DNA of 64,000 nucleotides. Source: Paramecium octaurelia. Taxonomy: Eukaryota; Ciliophora; Oligohymenophorea; Peniculida; Parameciidae. A program made the position numbers and the translations under genes. The DNA lies in assembly GCA_905182995.1 (NCBI GenBank), contig CAJJDP010000070.1, forward strand, positions 128,448 through 192,447, given 5' to 3'. Below are positions 26,792 through 39,164 of the stretch, piece after piece. Numbering within the stretch: position 1 is the first letter of the stretch; each line of letters starts with the position of its first letter. The notes under the pieces were generated by a model. It searched no databases. It had not been told where the DNA came from and saw only the letters and a list, made by a program, of their open reading frames with translations.

Positions 26792-27334
26792 ATGTTAGAC
26801 CCATTTAGAATGGCAACTGTCCGTAGATAATCAGAATTAATTAAATCCAACAATCAATTGATAGACCAACAACCCAGAGGTAGATAATAATGCGCCAAAT
26901 CCAATCAACATTTAACAGACATAGTCAACTAATGCATTCAACGTTCATAACATTCAATAGATGCGCTCTAATAAATCAGAGCCAGATCTAAAGACAGAAG
27001 AAGTTCCTATAAGAAAACTACCAGATAATCCACTATTAGCAGTTTTAAAGGATAAACATCCCCTAGTTTTAGACAGGACGATCAATCTGTCACATCATCA
27101 ATCCAAGAATCTTAATAAAGTTAATAACCAGTGAGATTGTTTAGTTTTATTGAAAATGAGCCTAGTTTCAGAGCAAAAGACATGCCCTTACAAATTAATA
27201 AATCAAGTTTAGAAGCAAAGAAGAAACCACTCATTTAACTTAAAGAAAATTAGAGAAGACTCACTAATATTGATCAATTATTTTAAGAAGCTTTACGTAA
27301 GAGTTAATAAATCACAGAAAAGTTTTATTAGTGA
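26792..27334 (+). CDS. Hypothetical Gln/Ser-rich basic protein, 180 aa
   Basis: An intronless frame of 180 residues, MLDPFRMATVRRQSELI.... It is rich in Gln, Ser, Arg and Lys, with RRxS-type sites (RRQS, DRRSS) that could be kinase targets, and a helical C-terminus (LFQEALRKSQQITEKF). No domain recognised. It follows GSK3 by 128 bp on the same strand. Confidence 0.6.
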
Positions 27335-27909
27335 ATACTTATAACTATATATAAATAAATAACTATTACTTTAAGCCAAACTTATTTAATTTTTATGACT
27401 TTTTAAGAAATTATATGTTTTTATTTACACTATAAAAAGTCTTGAGATTTGCTTCTTTTGTCTTCTAATTGGATTCTAAATTCACATTTTGAAAGTTAAA
27501 TTTCATTAAAAGGAGATATTAATAGTCTTACTAAATGAGATTTATTAGAATTCTGATTAACTGAAAAGAAAACAACATGATTTGATATAACTAAGAATAT
27601 CCATCTAATTAAAAATACAAAACTATAAGTTAAATTTATAATGTAAATCAAGTGAAAAAATACTAATAAATTTTATCATCAAATTTGCTAGTATTTTTTG
27701 GGTATTACTTTATAATGTTTAAGATAATTAAAACTTAGAAAATAGTTCTTATATATTATTTCAGTGTATGGAGTGAATATAAATTTTGTTATCAAATTAT
27801 TTTGATGATTAATTTACTTTTCATTAATTTAATTAAATTCATTAAATATGAAAAATAAAGGAAATTGAATTAATAATGTATAACTTATAAAATTAATATC
27901 AAAAAATTA
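27335..27909. other. AT-rich intergenic region
   Basis: 575 bp between two converging genes; nothing supported. Confidence 0.45.
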
Positions 27910-29166
27910 TCATTTATTAGATATCTTATGTTGGTTGTGTTTCCTTTAATTAATATGATTCTATGATATTTATACTTTATCATTATAATCCAATTTTGCT
28001 TGACTCAAATTATGATTGTAAGTGATCATGTACTTATTTGATGGTTATGAATCCCAATCCAAAGATTCTTTCTTAACAGGTGATTAAATGGTAAAAATCT
28101 ATTTAATTTCTTAATCGGCTAAGAAATCATCAGGATCATATGGTATTAGATCTTTATTTATATATGGTTAAGACAATGATGAATAGCTCTTGTAATTATT
28201 TTATTGAAGACTTTGACTTCTTAGATTGTTGTGATAATATTTGGGCTATTGTAGATTAATCTGAGAGTTCATTTCAGCCAGCTTAGGTAATAACATGTTA
28301 GAATTGTGTTTGACTTGTTTAGCGGATTCTATATTTTATTTAGCCCAATATGATTTATCAATTATTTTTTGTTATTATGAATAAAATTATGACTATTTTG
28401 GATCCACAACATCTTTTGGCTAGTAATTGCATATTGGATTATTGCCTTAAAGTTTTTTTTCAGTTGATATCAACCAAAAATTGTTGTTGAGATATAAGTC
28501 AGCATTTTATCTATATGCCTAGATGTCATTTTGCTGAAGATCATTTAGTTTTTGCTTTTTTGGATCATTTTGTTTATTTGTAATTACTGATAAATCCTGT
28601 AGATTTAGTGTATTATTACCATTTTTGAACTATTCAATGTCATTATCCTTTTCTTTGATTATTCTTTCTAAATCTGTGATTCTGTCATTCATTTGCTAGA
28701 GCTTGATTTCATAGTTCCTTTGAAGTTGAGTGATTTATTGATCTTTTTCAATTTACTGTTTTTTTAATAATTTAACTTCTTCTTGTAGGTTGAGAATCAA
28801 TTAATCTTTAGCAATTAGTGAAGCCTAGAGTAAACTAATTTTCATGGATGTTAATGTTTTGGAAGATTTGGAAGAATTGTATGACATTTGTGTTTACTTC
28901 TTTAAATCGAGATCATTTAATTGAGCGTCTTAATCTTTGGATTCTAATTTAAACTACTTCTCGTTGTTGAATTGATTTAATTATTGAATGGACTTTCTTT
29001 GAATGGTTTTATTTGTGGATGTCTGAAAATTAGATTCTGTTCGAGATGGTGTAGGTATATTATTTAATAGCAATCTGTTTTGTAATGAGTCTGAATCCTC
29101 TTCTAATTCACCATATTCATTGTTTTCAGATTGTTATTCATTTTATATTTCTGAATTATTCATCAT
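27910..29166 (-). CDS. Coiled-coil protein, 418 aa
   Basis: A single exon of 419 codons starting MMNNSEIQNEQQ. The N-terminal ~110 residues are acidic and Asn/Gln/Ser-rich. Residues ~115-200 form a coiled coil (LNLQEEVKLLKKQQIEKDQ, then MNDRITDLERIIKEKDND). The rest is Asn/Gln/Tyr-rich and unstructured. No known motif. The length of open frame with the ciliate code, and the Gln-rich composition of neighbouring real genes, support it. Confidence 0.7.
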
Positions 29167-29305
29167 TTATAATAATTTTATATTGTCCTAAAATCCCTTG
29201 CAAGATGATCTATAATGAATGTAGGGTAGATAATGAAATTAATAATGGATGAAAAGAGATTTAAAATTTAAGTAAATCAAATATTAAATCATAAGACGAA
29301 AGATT

Positions 29306-29839
29306 TCATGCTTTAGGTTTTCTAAAACTGCTGTATATAACTTTTTGTTTTTTATCGAAGGTGACTTTTTTAATTGATCTCTGGGATCCCGCAGACTCAT
29401 TGTCTTTTTGTGCGTTATTCGAACTAGAAGAATTCGATCCAGCCATCACTTTGTTTTTTAGAATGGACTTGTGCTTGACTATATATAATAAATAATAAGA
29501 TAATATACGTTCTTGCAATCCACTGTTGGAATCATCTTTAGAACTGTTAAGAAGATCTAATTGATCATTACAACCTTGAGTGCAATTAATGTCTGAGGGG
29601 TCTGGTTTCTTCTGGTTGAATTCTTATCTGGTTAGGGTAATGTCTGAAGAATTTTGCTTAGGTAAAGAATTCATTCGTTCTTTTTCGATCCAATTATTTT
29701 CTTCAGGGAACAGTAAATTGATTATTGGCTAGGGTTTTTGTATTTGAGGAGGTTTGTAGATGTTAACTTAGACTATCTTGTTGAGATTAATTTGACCGTC
29801 TTTTGACTCTTAGATATTCTGACAAATTTGAGAACCCAT
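29306..29839 (-). CDS. Possible N-myristoylated protein with PP1-docking motif
   Basis: One 30-nt intron (gtatattatc...atatag) is removed to give 167 residues. The start MGSQICQN has Gly2 and Cys6, a plausible site for myristoylation and nearby palmitoylation. The C-terminus has SIKKVTFDKKQK, in which KVTF is a canonical RVxF PP1-docking motif. The layout is the same as in the gene at 13076-13840. The next gene upstream on the same strand is a DHHC palmitoyltransferase, though adjacency alone is weak evidence. Function is inferred; the gene model itself is well supported by the spliced frame. Confidence 0.65.
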
Positions 29840-30084
29840 TGTAATTGTTATATCTTGGGTAATTAAGAAAGATGATAATAATAATTTGAGTGGAAATATT
29901 TTAGAGATTAAGAACTAACAATATTTTATCTAGAACAAAATACTTAAGAATTTTATTCAGAATTTAATCATAAATAATTGTATGAAGTCTTCATTGACAT
30001 TTGATTTGATATTTAAATTTCTACGTAAAATTGTTGGACAATAAATGTAATTAAAACAAAAATAAATTAAAAACGATTTAATTA

Positions 30085-31337
30085 TCACGCAACTATCTAA
30101 AATTTTTAAAGTTTAGAAATGTGAATTTTTTAACGTAGATTAAATAATGATTTCGCTTTATCACACCATACAGTAGATGGAATAATACCTTTGCTAATAA
30201 TCTTCTTTTTTTGAAGTTACTCCTTCGTTGTTTTCCCATTGTAAGCCAAACAAATGTGGAAACAAACAAACACTAAAATACATAGAGTCAATAATATCGT
30301 TGGTATTCCCAAAGCGAATAACACTATCACTAAAATAGTCTAATTCTAAATCACTTTCCATTTATATATATATAATTACATATGCCATCCTTTCCTGAAA
30401 TACCCTCTCCAAAGTTCCCTATAAACAAGATCAAAAATCCTCCCAATTCACCTATGGCCAATAGGAGCAATGAAATCAGAAAAGCTATAAAGAATCGATA
30501 ATTCCTCTGTCCTATACAGTTGTTTACAAACGGACAATGATGGTCAAACACTTAGACACAATTCCCACAATCTTTGCAATGAGAACATCTTAAGGGCTTC
30601 ACTATTAAACAGGTAGAACATATTCTTTGTTCCTGATTTTAATATTTCTTCTTCCTTTTGTCTGGACATCCACCTGTTCCTTCTATTTTTGCTTCTTCTT
30701 TACTAATAAAGTGAGTGTTCTGATCTGATAATTCCAATATAGATTTCCTTGGTATTATTCCTGGATCGGAAAACTATTTAAAATATAATTATATAAATTA
30801 CTTAAGTTAACACTAAAAATAGTATTGTACTTAAGAATAAATAAATTACAATTAAAACATAAAGCCAATGCAATTTTTACCAAACATAGGGAGCAACGAT
30901 AACAAAAAAACAGGTACTTATACCTATTATCATTATCCAAGTGAACATATTGTGGTATCTATCACCTTTAGGTCCTGTCATGAATCTCCCATAACAAAAG
31001 ATCTAATTGAATGATGGCCAGAATTCATACAAAAATCTGAAGCTGACTCTTTAAATAAATTAGCATACTTGTTTTTCTCCGATTTTGGTTCAAATGGGAA
31101 TAATTCTAAATCAGCAGGCTAAAATCCTTTCAAATCAACTTTATTACCAAAGGGTGGTGTTACATCATTTATATGTTCTGACATCCCATTTAAAGATGAG
31201 GCAACAGAATTGCTCTTATTTTTTGAGAACTCTAAGTTCCCATTAAAATCAGCACTTTATTTCGATTAATTGTACAATCCATCAGATGCCGCATCCTCTT
31301 TCAGCTTACATCCTGAGTTTTGATATTTACTATTCAT
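30085..31337 (-). CDS. DHHC-type protein S-acyltransferase
   Basis: Transfers palmitate to cysteines of membrane proteins. Three introns (20, 28 and 26 nt) are removed to give 392 residues. After a ~90-residue polar N-terminus comes the typical [20 protein letters not shown] and GPKGDRYHN, two helices, then DPGIIPR, a Cys-rich domain with paired cysteines ([13 protein letters not shown]) and the catalytic [18 protein letters not shown], followed by two helices. All catalytic features are present. The 20-nt intron near the N-terminus is required to bring the GRFMTG block into frame. Confidence 0.92.
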
Positions 31338-31507
31338 AAATTTATAATATAAGTATTTATTATTAAACTTTCTACTCATTAATCGTTTTTAAACTCACAA
31401 ATCAGAAATTAGAACAATTAATGAACAATAAATACAATTAATTATTTATTCTTAAAAACTCAACCACTCGATTCTACACTGCAATCCCGCAATTAAACCT
31501 CTCTCCA

Positions 31508-31980
31508 TGTAAGGAACACTTCAAAATTAACTAAATTCATATAACACAAACTCCCTTTATCACACTAAAGAATACTCTATCTTGAGACACATACTTGTTC
31601 ATCCGCATATCTTCATAAAGAATATTCTATTTGATACTAAAGATTTATCGATTCTCTTTGCTTATAATCTAATTAACAAACAGAAATATTCGTTTATTAT
31701 TAAACTCTTAAATCAGAATGATTTTAAGGATTCCTGGGAGATAATTCTATTTCAAATTACATCCTTAAGCTGTATATGAATAGAATAGTCTTAAATTGGG
31801 GTGTTATGGAATAGGTTAATCCTTGTTATTCTTGATCTTTTAACTGCAATTTTCATTTTAATTTGCATGATATCCTTAGAGGAACGGGTAATTAACAGAG
31901 CACAAGTTAAATTGTTTAGTTTTCTGATGAATAGAGAGAAAACTAATATAGTTGAGTAAATTATTAAAGAATAATTGTGA
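31508..31980 (+). pseudogene. Open frame interrupted by one in-frame TGA
   Basis: From an ATG at 31508 a frame runs 90 codons (MQGTLQNQLNSYNTNSLYH...) to TGA at 31777-31779, then the same frame continues for 66 more codons to TGA at 31978. The second part holds a membrane helix (LILVILDLLTAIFILICMI) and a charged tail. No GT...AG intron of normal length removes the first TGA. It may be a decaying gene, a sequencing error, or chance, because open frames of this size are not rare when only TGA stops translation. Confidence 0.3.
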
Positions 31981-32030
31981 TAACTTAAATTTGAGTCTTA
32001 ATTAAAATATTTGACTTGAAATAATTTATT

Positions 32031-35000
32031 ATGAGTAAGTAATATAACAAGAGAGGCAAATATTAGCCTCGTAAAGAAGTATATGAATACGTAACAAAGG
32101 AGGAGTATGATCAATAGTAAACATAGTAAAGTAAGGAATAATAGCCTAAAGAACATAATCCTCAAAATAAATTATAATAGTTTAAAAAAAACTAATAAGA
32201 ATACTCGAAGCAAGAATAGTCTCAGTAATTGCAGAATTAAAATAACTAGTATCAGAAATAAAATAATTAGAAGGACAATCGAAATTTTTAAAAAAGATTT
32301 TAATAGAATCTTGAATTAGATGATTAAAGAAGGAATGATGAAGAAGGTATTCTAATATAGTGATATGTAGATATTGAAAATTTTGATATAACAAAAGTAA
32401 AATAGAAAGAATTGACATCAACCTTAATAAAAATGCTGAAGTACAGAAAAATAGAATGTCCAGTATGCTATGATAAAATTCATCCATAATAGAAGATATG
32501 GAGTTGTACTTAGTGTTATTCTCCTTTCCATTTGAATTGTATGCATAAATGGATAAAGAATTTAAATCCAAAAAATATAAATGAATAATATTGTTGGAGT
32601 TGTCCAAAATGCAATTTATTGATATAAGATCAGCTACCAGAATATAAATGCTTCTGTGGAAAACAAGTAGATCCAGATGCAGATTTCTATTCTGTTCCCC
32701 ACTCATGTTCATAGAAATGTTAAAAGAAGAGGGGATAAAATTGTCCCCATCCTTGTCCAATGGATTGTCATCCTGGACCATGTCCTGATTGTCTTTTGTA
32801 AGGAATTGAAATCAAGTGTTTTTGTGGCAAGAAGAGTAAGTAATTGTAATGCAGTGAGATAAAAAAGGATTTTTCATGCGGTTAACCATGTGGTAAAATG
32901 TTGAATTGCACAAATCACTTTTGCCAAAAACCAGTAATTTATAATATAATAATATTAGTGTCATAATGGAAATTGTTAGCCTTGTATTGAGACTCATGAA
33001 GTATAATGTTATTGTGGAAGTCAAAAGGAGACTATCAATTGTGCGTAGAATTCATATTCATGTGGTAAAATATGTGGGTAAGTACTTGACTGTGGTCAAC
33101 ATTAATGTTTAGAGTAATGCCATCAAAAATGCTAACCATGCAAATTAAAACCAGAATTAGTAATATATTGTGCTTGTGGGAAATTTAAAATAAATGATTT
33201 AATCAAAGATTACAGAAAATCCTGTTTAGATCCAATCCCTAATTGTGGAACTCCAATAGAAACCACCCTTACATGTGGACATAAAAGTAGAACCATCTGT
33301 GGATCAGACTATCCTGAATGTGTATAAAAAGTGAAAGAGAAATGTAGATGTGGAGATTCTACTAGAATAAAGTTATGCAACGATAAATCAACATTTGTGT
33401 GTGATGATGTATGCAAAAAAAGAAAATCTTGTGGAGTTCATTTCTGCTAAAAGGAGTGTTGTCCACCTGGAGATTAAGATGCTCATTTATGTTTGAAAGT
33501 ATGTAATAAACAACTTCCATGTGGTCAACATAAATGTGATTAATTTTGCCATATTGGTGCATGTAAACCATGTCCAATAATTATCAATCAACCTCTCTAT
33601 TGTCCTTGTGGCAAAAGTGTTAAAAATCCTCCCATGAAATGTGGCACTGCTCCTCCTTCATGTCTAGATGTGTGTAACAAAGTCTTAGAATGTGGACATA
33701 TTTGCAAATCATTATGTCATCCAGGGCCATGTCCTAATTGCATGGAGTAAATCGAAAAATTATGTCGATGCAAATAAAATAAACCTTCAACCAATTGTTC
33801 AAAGTAAGCTGTCTGTAGAAGTGTTTGCAATAAAGTATTAAATTGCGGACATAAATGTCAAGAGATTTGCTAAGCTTAAGAGGAGTGCCAAGGAAATGGA
33901 CCTGATGGTTGTGGTTAAAAATGTAATGCCAAAAAAATATGTAATCATTTATGCTTAGAAATTTGTCATCCAAATTAATCATGTCCCAAAAAACCTTGTA
34001 AAATCTAAGTTAGAGTAGTATGCAGTTGTGGTAATAGAGAGTCCTTTGTAGAATGTGGAGTTGTTGATGAACTAATTGAAAAATCATTGGAATGTGATTA
34101 AAAATGTTAAAATATCAAAAGATTTGGAGCATTTTATAAATCTAATTCTATGGTGGATACTGAAAAAACCTATTATTACCCAGATATCTTAATTAAATAT
34201 ACTCATTACAATTTATAGGAACTCTAAAAAATAGAGGATAAGATTTAGCATTTCTTTGGACATTCTAAAACAGGAGAAGCATTAGATTATTTAATCCCAA
34301 AATCAGAATGGTCTGACTTTTAGAAAACAGCCCTATATATTCTGTATTCCAGACATTATAAATTCGATACCTAAGTGTTCAAGACATAAAATACATAATA
34401 TTTACTTAGACTTCATAAGACTTAATAAACTTGTATCCCTAAAATTAAGCTATCTGAATACTTTTTAAAAGTTCAAAAAGGTTTAATCAAAAGAGATCAT
34501 TTGCCATTTAAGGCTAAAATCATAACCTAGCTTGAAGTTTCATCTACAGATGCTAATAATATTGAAAATGTCTTGTCAGAATTCAAAGGTGGTTTTTACT
34601 TTGAAAGGTAATCACAACAATTTTCAATAAACTTTTGGGAAGAGGCCCACACTGAATTGGCTCTAATAAAACTTAAAAACTCTGTTGAATTGCTTAATTT
34701 TAATTGGGTTTTAGAGATAAATCAATAATCTTTGGATGAATCAAAAAAGATTGTAGAACCTGCATTAAAGAATGAAGCTATTTCTAAACCAAAAAAAATG
34801 AATTAATATGAATACGAAAAAAAAACTCTTGACGTTTAATATTCATAATCGTAAAATGAAAATTTTACTAAACTACAAATGGAATATTCTTAAAAGGCCA
34901 AATTGAACAAAAAATGCGATAATGAAGAAATAGAAGAAAGAATTAAGAATTAACAGTTATCTATTTTTGAATAAGATGGATTTTATTAATATGAAATTAA

Positions 35001-35927
35001 GCCCATTAGAGAAAATATTATTAGAGCTTATAAGTAAGAGCAAAAACCATTTGTGCCTGAGTATGTGAGAACACCAGATACATTGTGTAAAACTGTTGAT
35101 TTTCTCCTTCTAAACTTCTTGAATGCGGATGATCCTGATCCAGATTCAGATTTCAAGAAGCCTATGTAAGGGGGCAATCCAAGGGACATTGTGTATGAGG
35201 ACATATATGAATTCATACATGATAGGTTAAAATAAATTCAAGTAGAATTGAATTACCTTCAATATGAGGATGAGAGCATTTATGGTATTAAATGTCATTA
35301 ATTATTTTAGTTAAGATTATTAGGTTTTATATTTTGTCTCATTCTTAATTATTGGATAATTAAGAAAATCTTAAAACTTTATGTGAATTGTTATAGGCAT
35401 TCAAAAATGAAGAGACATTATAATATACTTTAATATTATCTTGTTTCAAAGAAATTCCTGAATGTTCATAATTCTATTCTGAAATGTTAGGGATTAAAGA
35501 ATAAGACAATTAGAGTCCTGTTATTTAATCCATGATATGCTTAGCTACTTAAGTTAATTCAAAATAATATCACAAATATTTTGATTTCTATCATAAGTTA
35601 GAAAACCTATTGATTAAATCATTAATGCATGGATTTCTCAATAAAATAATTATTTAAGTAAAAGAACAATTCTAACAAATTGCTTCAAGTTTAGAATAAA
35701 ATTAAACATTTATATCGGTTAATAAACTATTAGAATAATTGCAAATAGAAGACAAGGATAATTTAATTTAATATTTAAATTAATTAGGCTTGGATCATCT
35801 GTAATTTTAAGTTTCACAATCTGACTCTGAATTTGAAGAAATAAATATCTCATAAATTTAATCACAGTTATAGAATATGAAGCCATATGATATTCTGGAT
35901 CTTGATAGATTGGAATTGATAATGTGA
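32031..35927 (+). CDS. NF-X1-type zinc-finger protein continuous with a SAC3/GANP domain
   Basis: Three introns (24, 25 and 26 nt) are removed to give 1,273 residues in one frame. Order: a Gln/Asn/Lys-rich N-tail (~120 aa); a RING/PHD-like unit (IECPVCYDKI...CWSCPKC); a long array of NF-X1 fingers with repeated CGxHxC/CHxGxCxxC (HPCPMDCHPGPCPDC, LDCGQHQCLEQCH, CGHICKSLCHPGPCPNC); a region where NFX1 proteins carry R3H; then a segment (PEYVRTPDTLCKTVDFLL, YEFIHDRLKQIQVELNYLQ, IRFYILSHSQLL) matching the SAC3/GANP domain of mRNA-export and LENG8/Thp3-like proteins. NFX1-family proteins are RNA-linked E3-like factors. The 26-nt intron inside the SAC3 part is needed for the frame. Confidence 0.85.
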
Positions 35928-36001
35928 TGTGATTATTTTATAATTTTATTTGTCCAAAACTATTATATTAATAATATTATCCGTTTATTCTATTCATCAA
36001 A

Positions 36002-36695
36002 ATGTATAATCAATATTTATTCATTTTTGTATTTTTAACATTGGCTATATGTGAGGGTGGATATCACAATATCAAAATAAAGGAATTTATGAGAGAGAAT
36101 AACGAAATTTTTATATACATAAAGGAAATTTTAGAAGATGAAGTTGGACCAGAATATTTCCTGTGGAAGATAGAAAGTCTGTAATAGTAAATTGTTTCAG
36201 GAATCAATTAAAAGATGATTGTTGACTATTAAAAAAAGGATGACCCTAATCAGTACATTCAATTTGAGATCGTAATTTACGATTAGTAATACTTTAATAA
36301 GAATTGATTCAAGCCCATAGACTAACACAACAACAGTGACTGCTTTGGAATAGAAGAACCTTAGACTGGATGATAAGAAATCAAATAATTTCAAATATCA
36401 TAGTTGGGTTGATCTAGATACAAAGCAGTTTAGCCGAATATGTCCTTAGATTTAAAAAATATTGCTTTCAAAGTTAATACAGAAATTTGATTTAGAAGAA
36501 AATACCTTTATAATAGAAATAAAATCAGTTAAAGAGCAATTTGTATCAGGAAAAACCTATTTAATCTTTACGTCCATATCGGATGGTAAATAATATAAGG
36601 GAACATTGTATGAAAAGTATTATGTTTGATCTAAATAAAGTCCATGGTCAAAGAAAATGGAAGTAGTAACAGTAGAGAAAGAGGAAGAAGTGTGA
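36002..36695 (+). CDS. Secreted two-domain cystatin-like protease inhibitor
   Basis: Two introns (28 and 24 nt) are removed to give 213 residues. MYNQYLFIFVFLTLAICEG is a clear signal peptide. Two cystatin-like repeats follow, each with the Q-x-V-x-G papain-binding loop (QQIVSGIN in the first, QFVSGKTY in the second) and a second hairpin strand (FEIVIYDYP; YEKNPW-like end, PWSKKMEVV with the Pro-Trp pair). Cystatins block papain-family cysteine proteases, which ciliates secrete and store in lysosomes. A single frame across the two introns supports a real tandem-domain protein. Confidence 0.8.
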
Positions 36696-36941
36696 TTCTT
36701 AAATTTATAATTAATAAATAATATATTTAAAGAGAATCCATATAATCAAAAACATTATTTAAAATTTCCTTTTTGCCTTAATGTCTCTCTATATTTTATA
36801 GGATAAATATTGTGATGAGATTATTCTTTCAATATCCTATTGAGTTTAAAATGATGTATGCTAAATCATAGAGATTTATTTCCAATGCAAAGAATTTTAA
36901 AACGAAAATATTAACTTATAATATAATAAAATTAAAAATAA

Positions 36942-38810
36942 ATGAACTTTTTATTGTTGTCTATGATATGTGTCATTTCCGCATTTGACTTACCAGGAAT
37001 TCAACAAAAGGTGTATTCTGAGGGAGAATAGATACCTGTTTTAATAAATGAGATGACTTCTGATTCTACTCAGCTTCCATATGATTATTATGATCTTGAT
37101 ATCTGCAAGCCAGAATCTACTGAAAATCAAAACTAAAATATTGGATCTATGATATTAGGCACTCTAACATAATAGTCTAAATATTAAGTAATAAAATAAC
37201 TAATCTTTTAGATATTTATGAATTATGAATTAATCGATGAAATAATTTGTGCTAAAAACTTTACATAAACAGAGCAAAACAATTTAAAATGGTTCATTGA
37301 CCACGACTATAGAGTCAATATGTAAATTGATGGCTTGCCAATAATATCAAGAGACTATTTGAACAATACTGTAATAGGAGTGCCCTTGGGGATTAGAAAC
37401 ATCAATTAGTATTCCTTTTACAATCATTACATTTTCAAGATAGAAATATATAGGACTTCTAAATCAGAAATCAATTAGACTTTTAGTATTAATTCCATAA
37501 CTGTTGATTTTGAATCTAAGTGTATGGATAGTTCTGAAATAGATTCTGGAATCAATTGTCCAATCAATTAAATGATGAATATCACTTATTCTGTCAAATA
37601 CATAATGAGTAACTCATCGAATAGATGGTCAGCCTATTTAAATATCGCCACTGATTCTGATTAGTAGTGGATATCTATTAGCATAACCTTTGCTGTATCT
37701 CTTTTCCTAACTCTTCTGATAGCTTGGTTTATAAGATTTACCATAAGAAGAGATGTGCTGAAATTCGAAGCCTTGCCTCAAGAAGAGAGTGATGTATTGA
37801 TTGATTAAATGGGATGGAAATAGATTAGTAGAGATGTTTTTAGACCTCCATCAGGCATATTATTTTTGAGTGTTTTAATTGGTACTGGCATTCAATTTAC
37901 CATTATGACTATATCCATTTTCTTTTTTTCATCAATAGGGTTCCTCTATTCTGCACATACAGGACATTTAGCAACAGTCGTGATTGTTGTTTATGTTTTT
38001 ACTGGAAGTTTGAATGGATTTTATTCCTCCAAATTTTACAAGTATTTCAAAGGGGAATATTGGTTATTGTGTACAATGGGTAGCAATTTAGCATTCCCAG
38101 TCATGGCCCTATTTATCTTTGGTATTGAAAATATTGCACTGATGTTTGAGGAGTCTTCAAGTGGATTAGACTTTAAAACTGGTATTACCTTCATTGCCTT
38201 ACAATTGGGTATTCAGACTCCTCTAAATCTACTTGGATCATTTATTGGATTTAAATTTGAATCTCCTAAAAATCCATGTAAATATGGGTAGATTGCTTAG
38301 GAAATTCCATCACAGCCTTTTTATTTGGATTATTTTTACAGTTGTTTGATTGGAGGACTTGTATGTTTTATGTAAGTTTGTTATTACTATTTAGATCCGT
38401 CGGTCTCGAGATTAGTTAAATAATGTAATTAATATGGAAGAATTCTTATTATGAATTCTTTGTTTCACTGTTTTTTACTGCAATTTTATTGATTATTATA
38501 AGTGCTGAGGTTTCAATCTTAACAGTTTATTTATTACTATAAAATTAAAACCATAGATGGTGGTGGAAAGCTTTCTTTGTACCTTTTACTTCAGGTGTAT
38601 ATTTATTTATATATTCAATCTAATATTATTTGGATTCCTTGCAATTTACAAGGTATTCATCATAAAATAATAAGATTTTCAACAATTTTGTATTATTTTG
38701 GTACTATGTACATGGCCTCTTTATGTTTGGGATTAATTTGTGGAACAGTGGGATTTTTAGCTAGTCACCTCTTTGTTAAAAAAATATATTCAATGATAAA
38801 ATTAGATTGA
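36942..38810 (+). CDS. TM9SF/nonaspanin (EMP70) membrane protein
   Basis: A Golgi/endosomal nine-helix protein. Three introns (24, 23 and 22 nt) are removed to give 599 residues. It has a signal peptide (MNFLLLSMICVISA), a lumenal domain (LPYDYYDLDICKPE; YSVKYIMSNSSNRWSAYL), then nine hydrophobic helices beginning ISITFAVSLFLTLLIAWF. The block VFRPPSGILFLSVLIGTGIQ is diagnostic. The C-terminus KIYSMIKLD carries the KxD/E coat-binding signal typical of TM9 proteins. The last exon is joined by the 22-nt intron, which restores that conserved tail. Confidence 0.93.
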
Positions 38811-39164
38811 TCTGTGTAGATAATTATTTCATTTTATATAAAAATTAAATATTAATAATTATATATAAATAAGTAGATTTATTTTTGTCGGTTCTACTAG
38901 TTTATTTATAGTATATTATTATATCTGATTTTCTAAACAGTTTAGCAAGTATTTCAAAAATGCAATCATAAATACATGACTTAAAATAAAATTATAATCT
39001 AAGTTTAGAATTTATAGATTAATAATGATATAATTTAGATAAATACAAGTGTTTTCTCAATCCTATTATATTTCATTAAAAATGAACATTATAAATTATA
39101 ACAAAAAGAGAATTCAAATGAAAATACTTAGGTTATTAAATAACTCAAAATAGGTTATCAAACT
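38811..39164. other. Intergenic
   Basis: 354 bp between converging genes; AT-rich, nothing supported. Confidence 0.5.

Noticed and set aside
32182..32781. 199-residue minus-strand open frame
   Set aside because: It lies opposite the Gln-rich N-tail and RING-like part of the NF-X1/SAC3 gene. The plus frame has ordered Cys motifs; the minus frame is only the reverse of a Gln/Asn-rich stretch.
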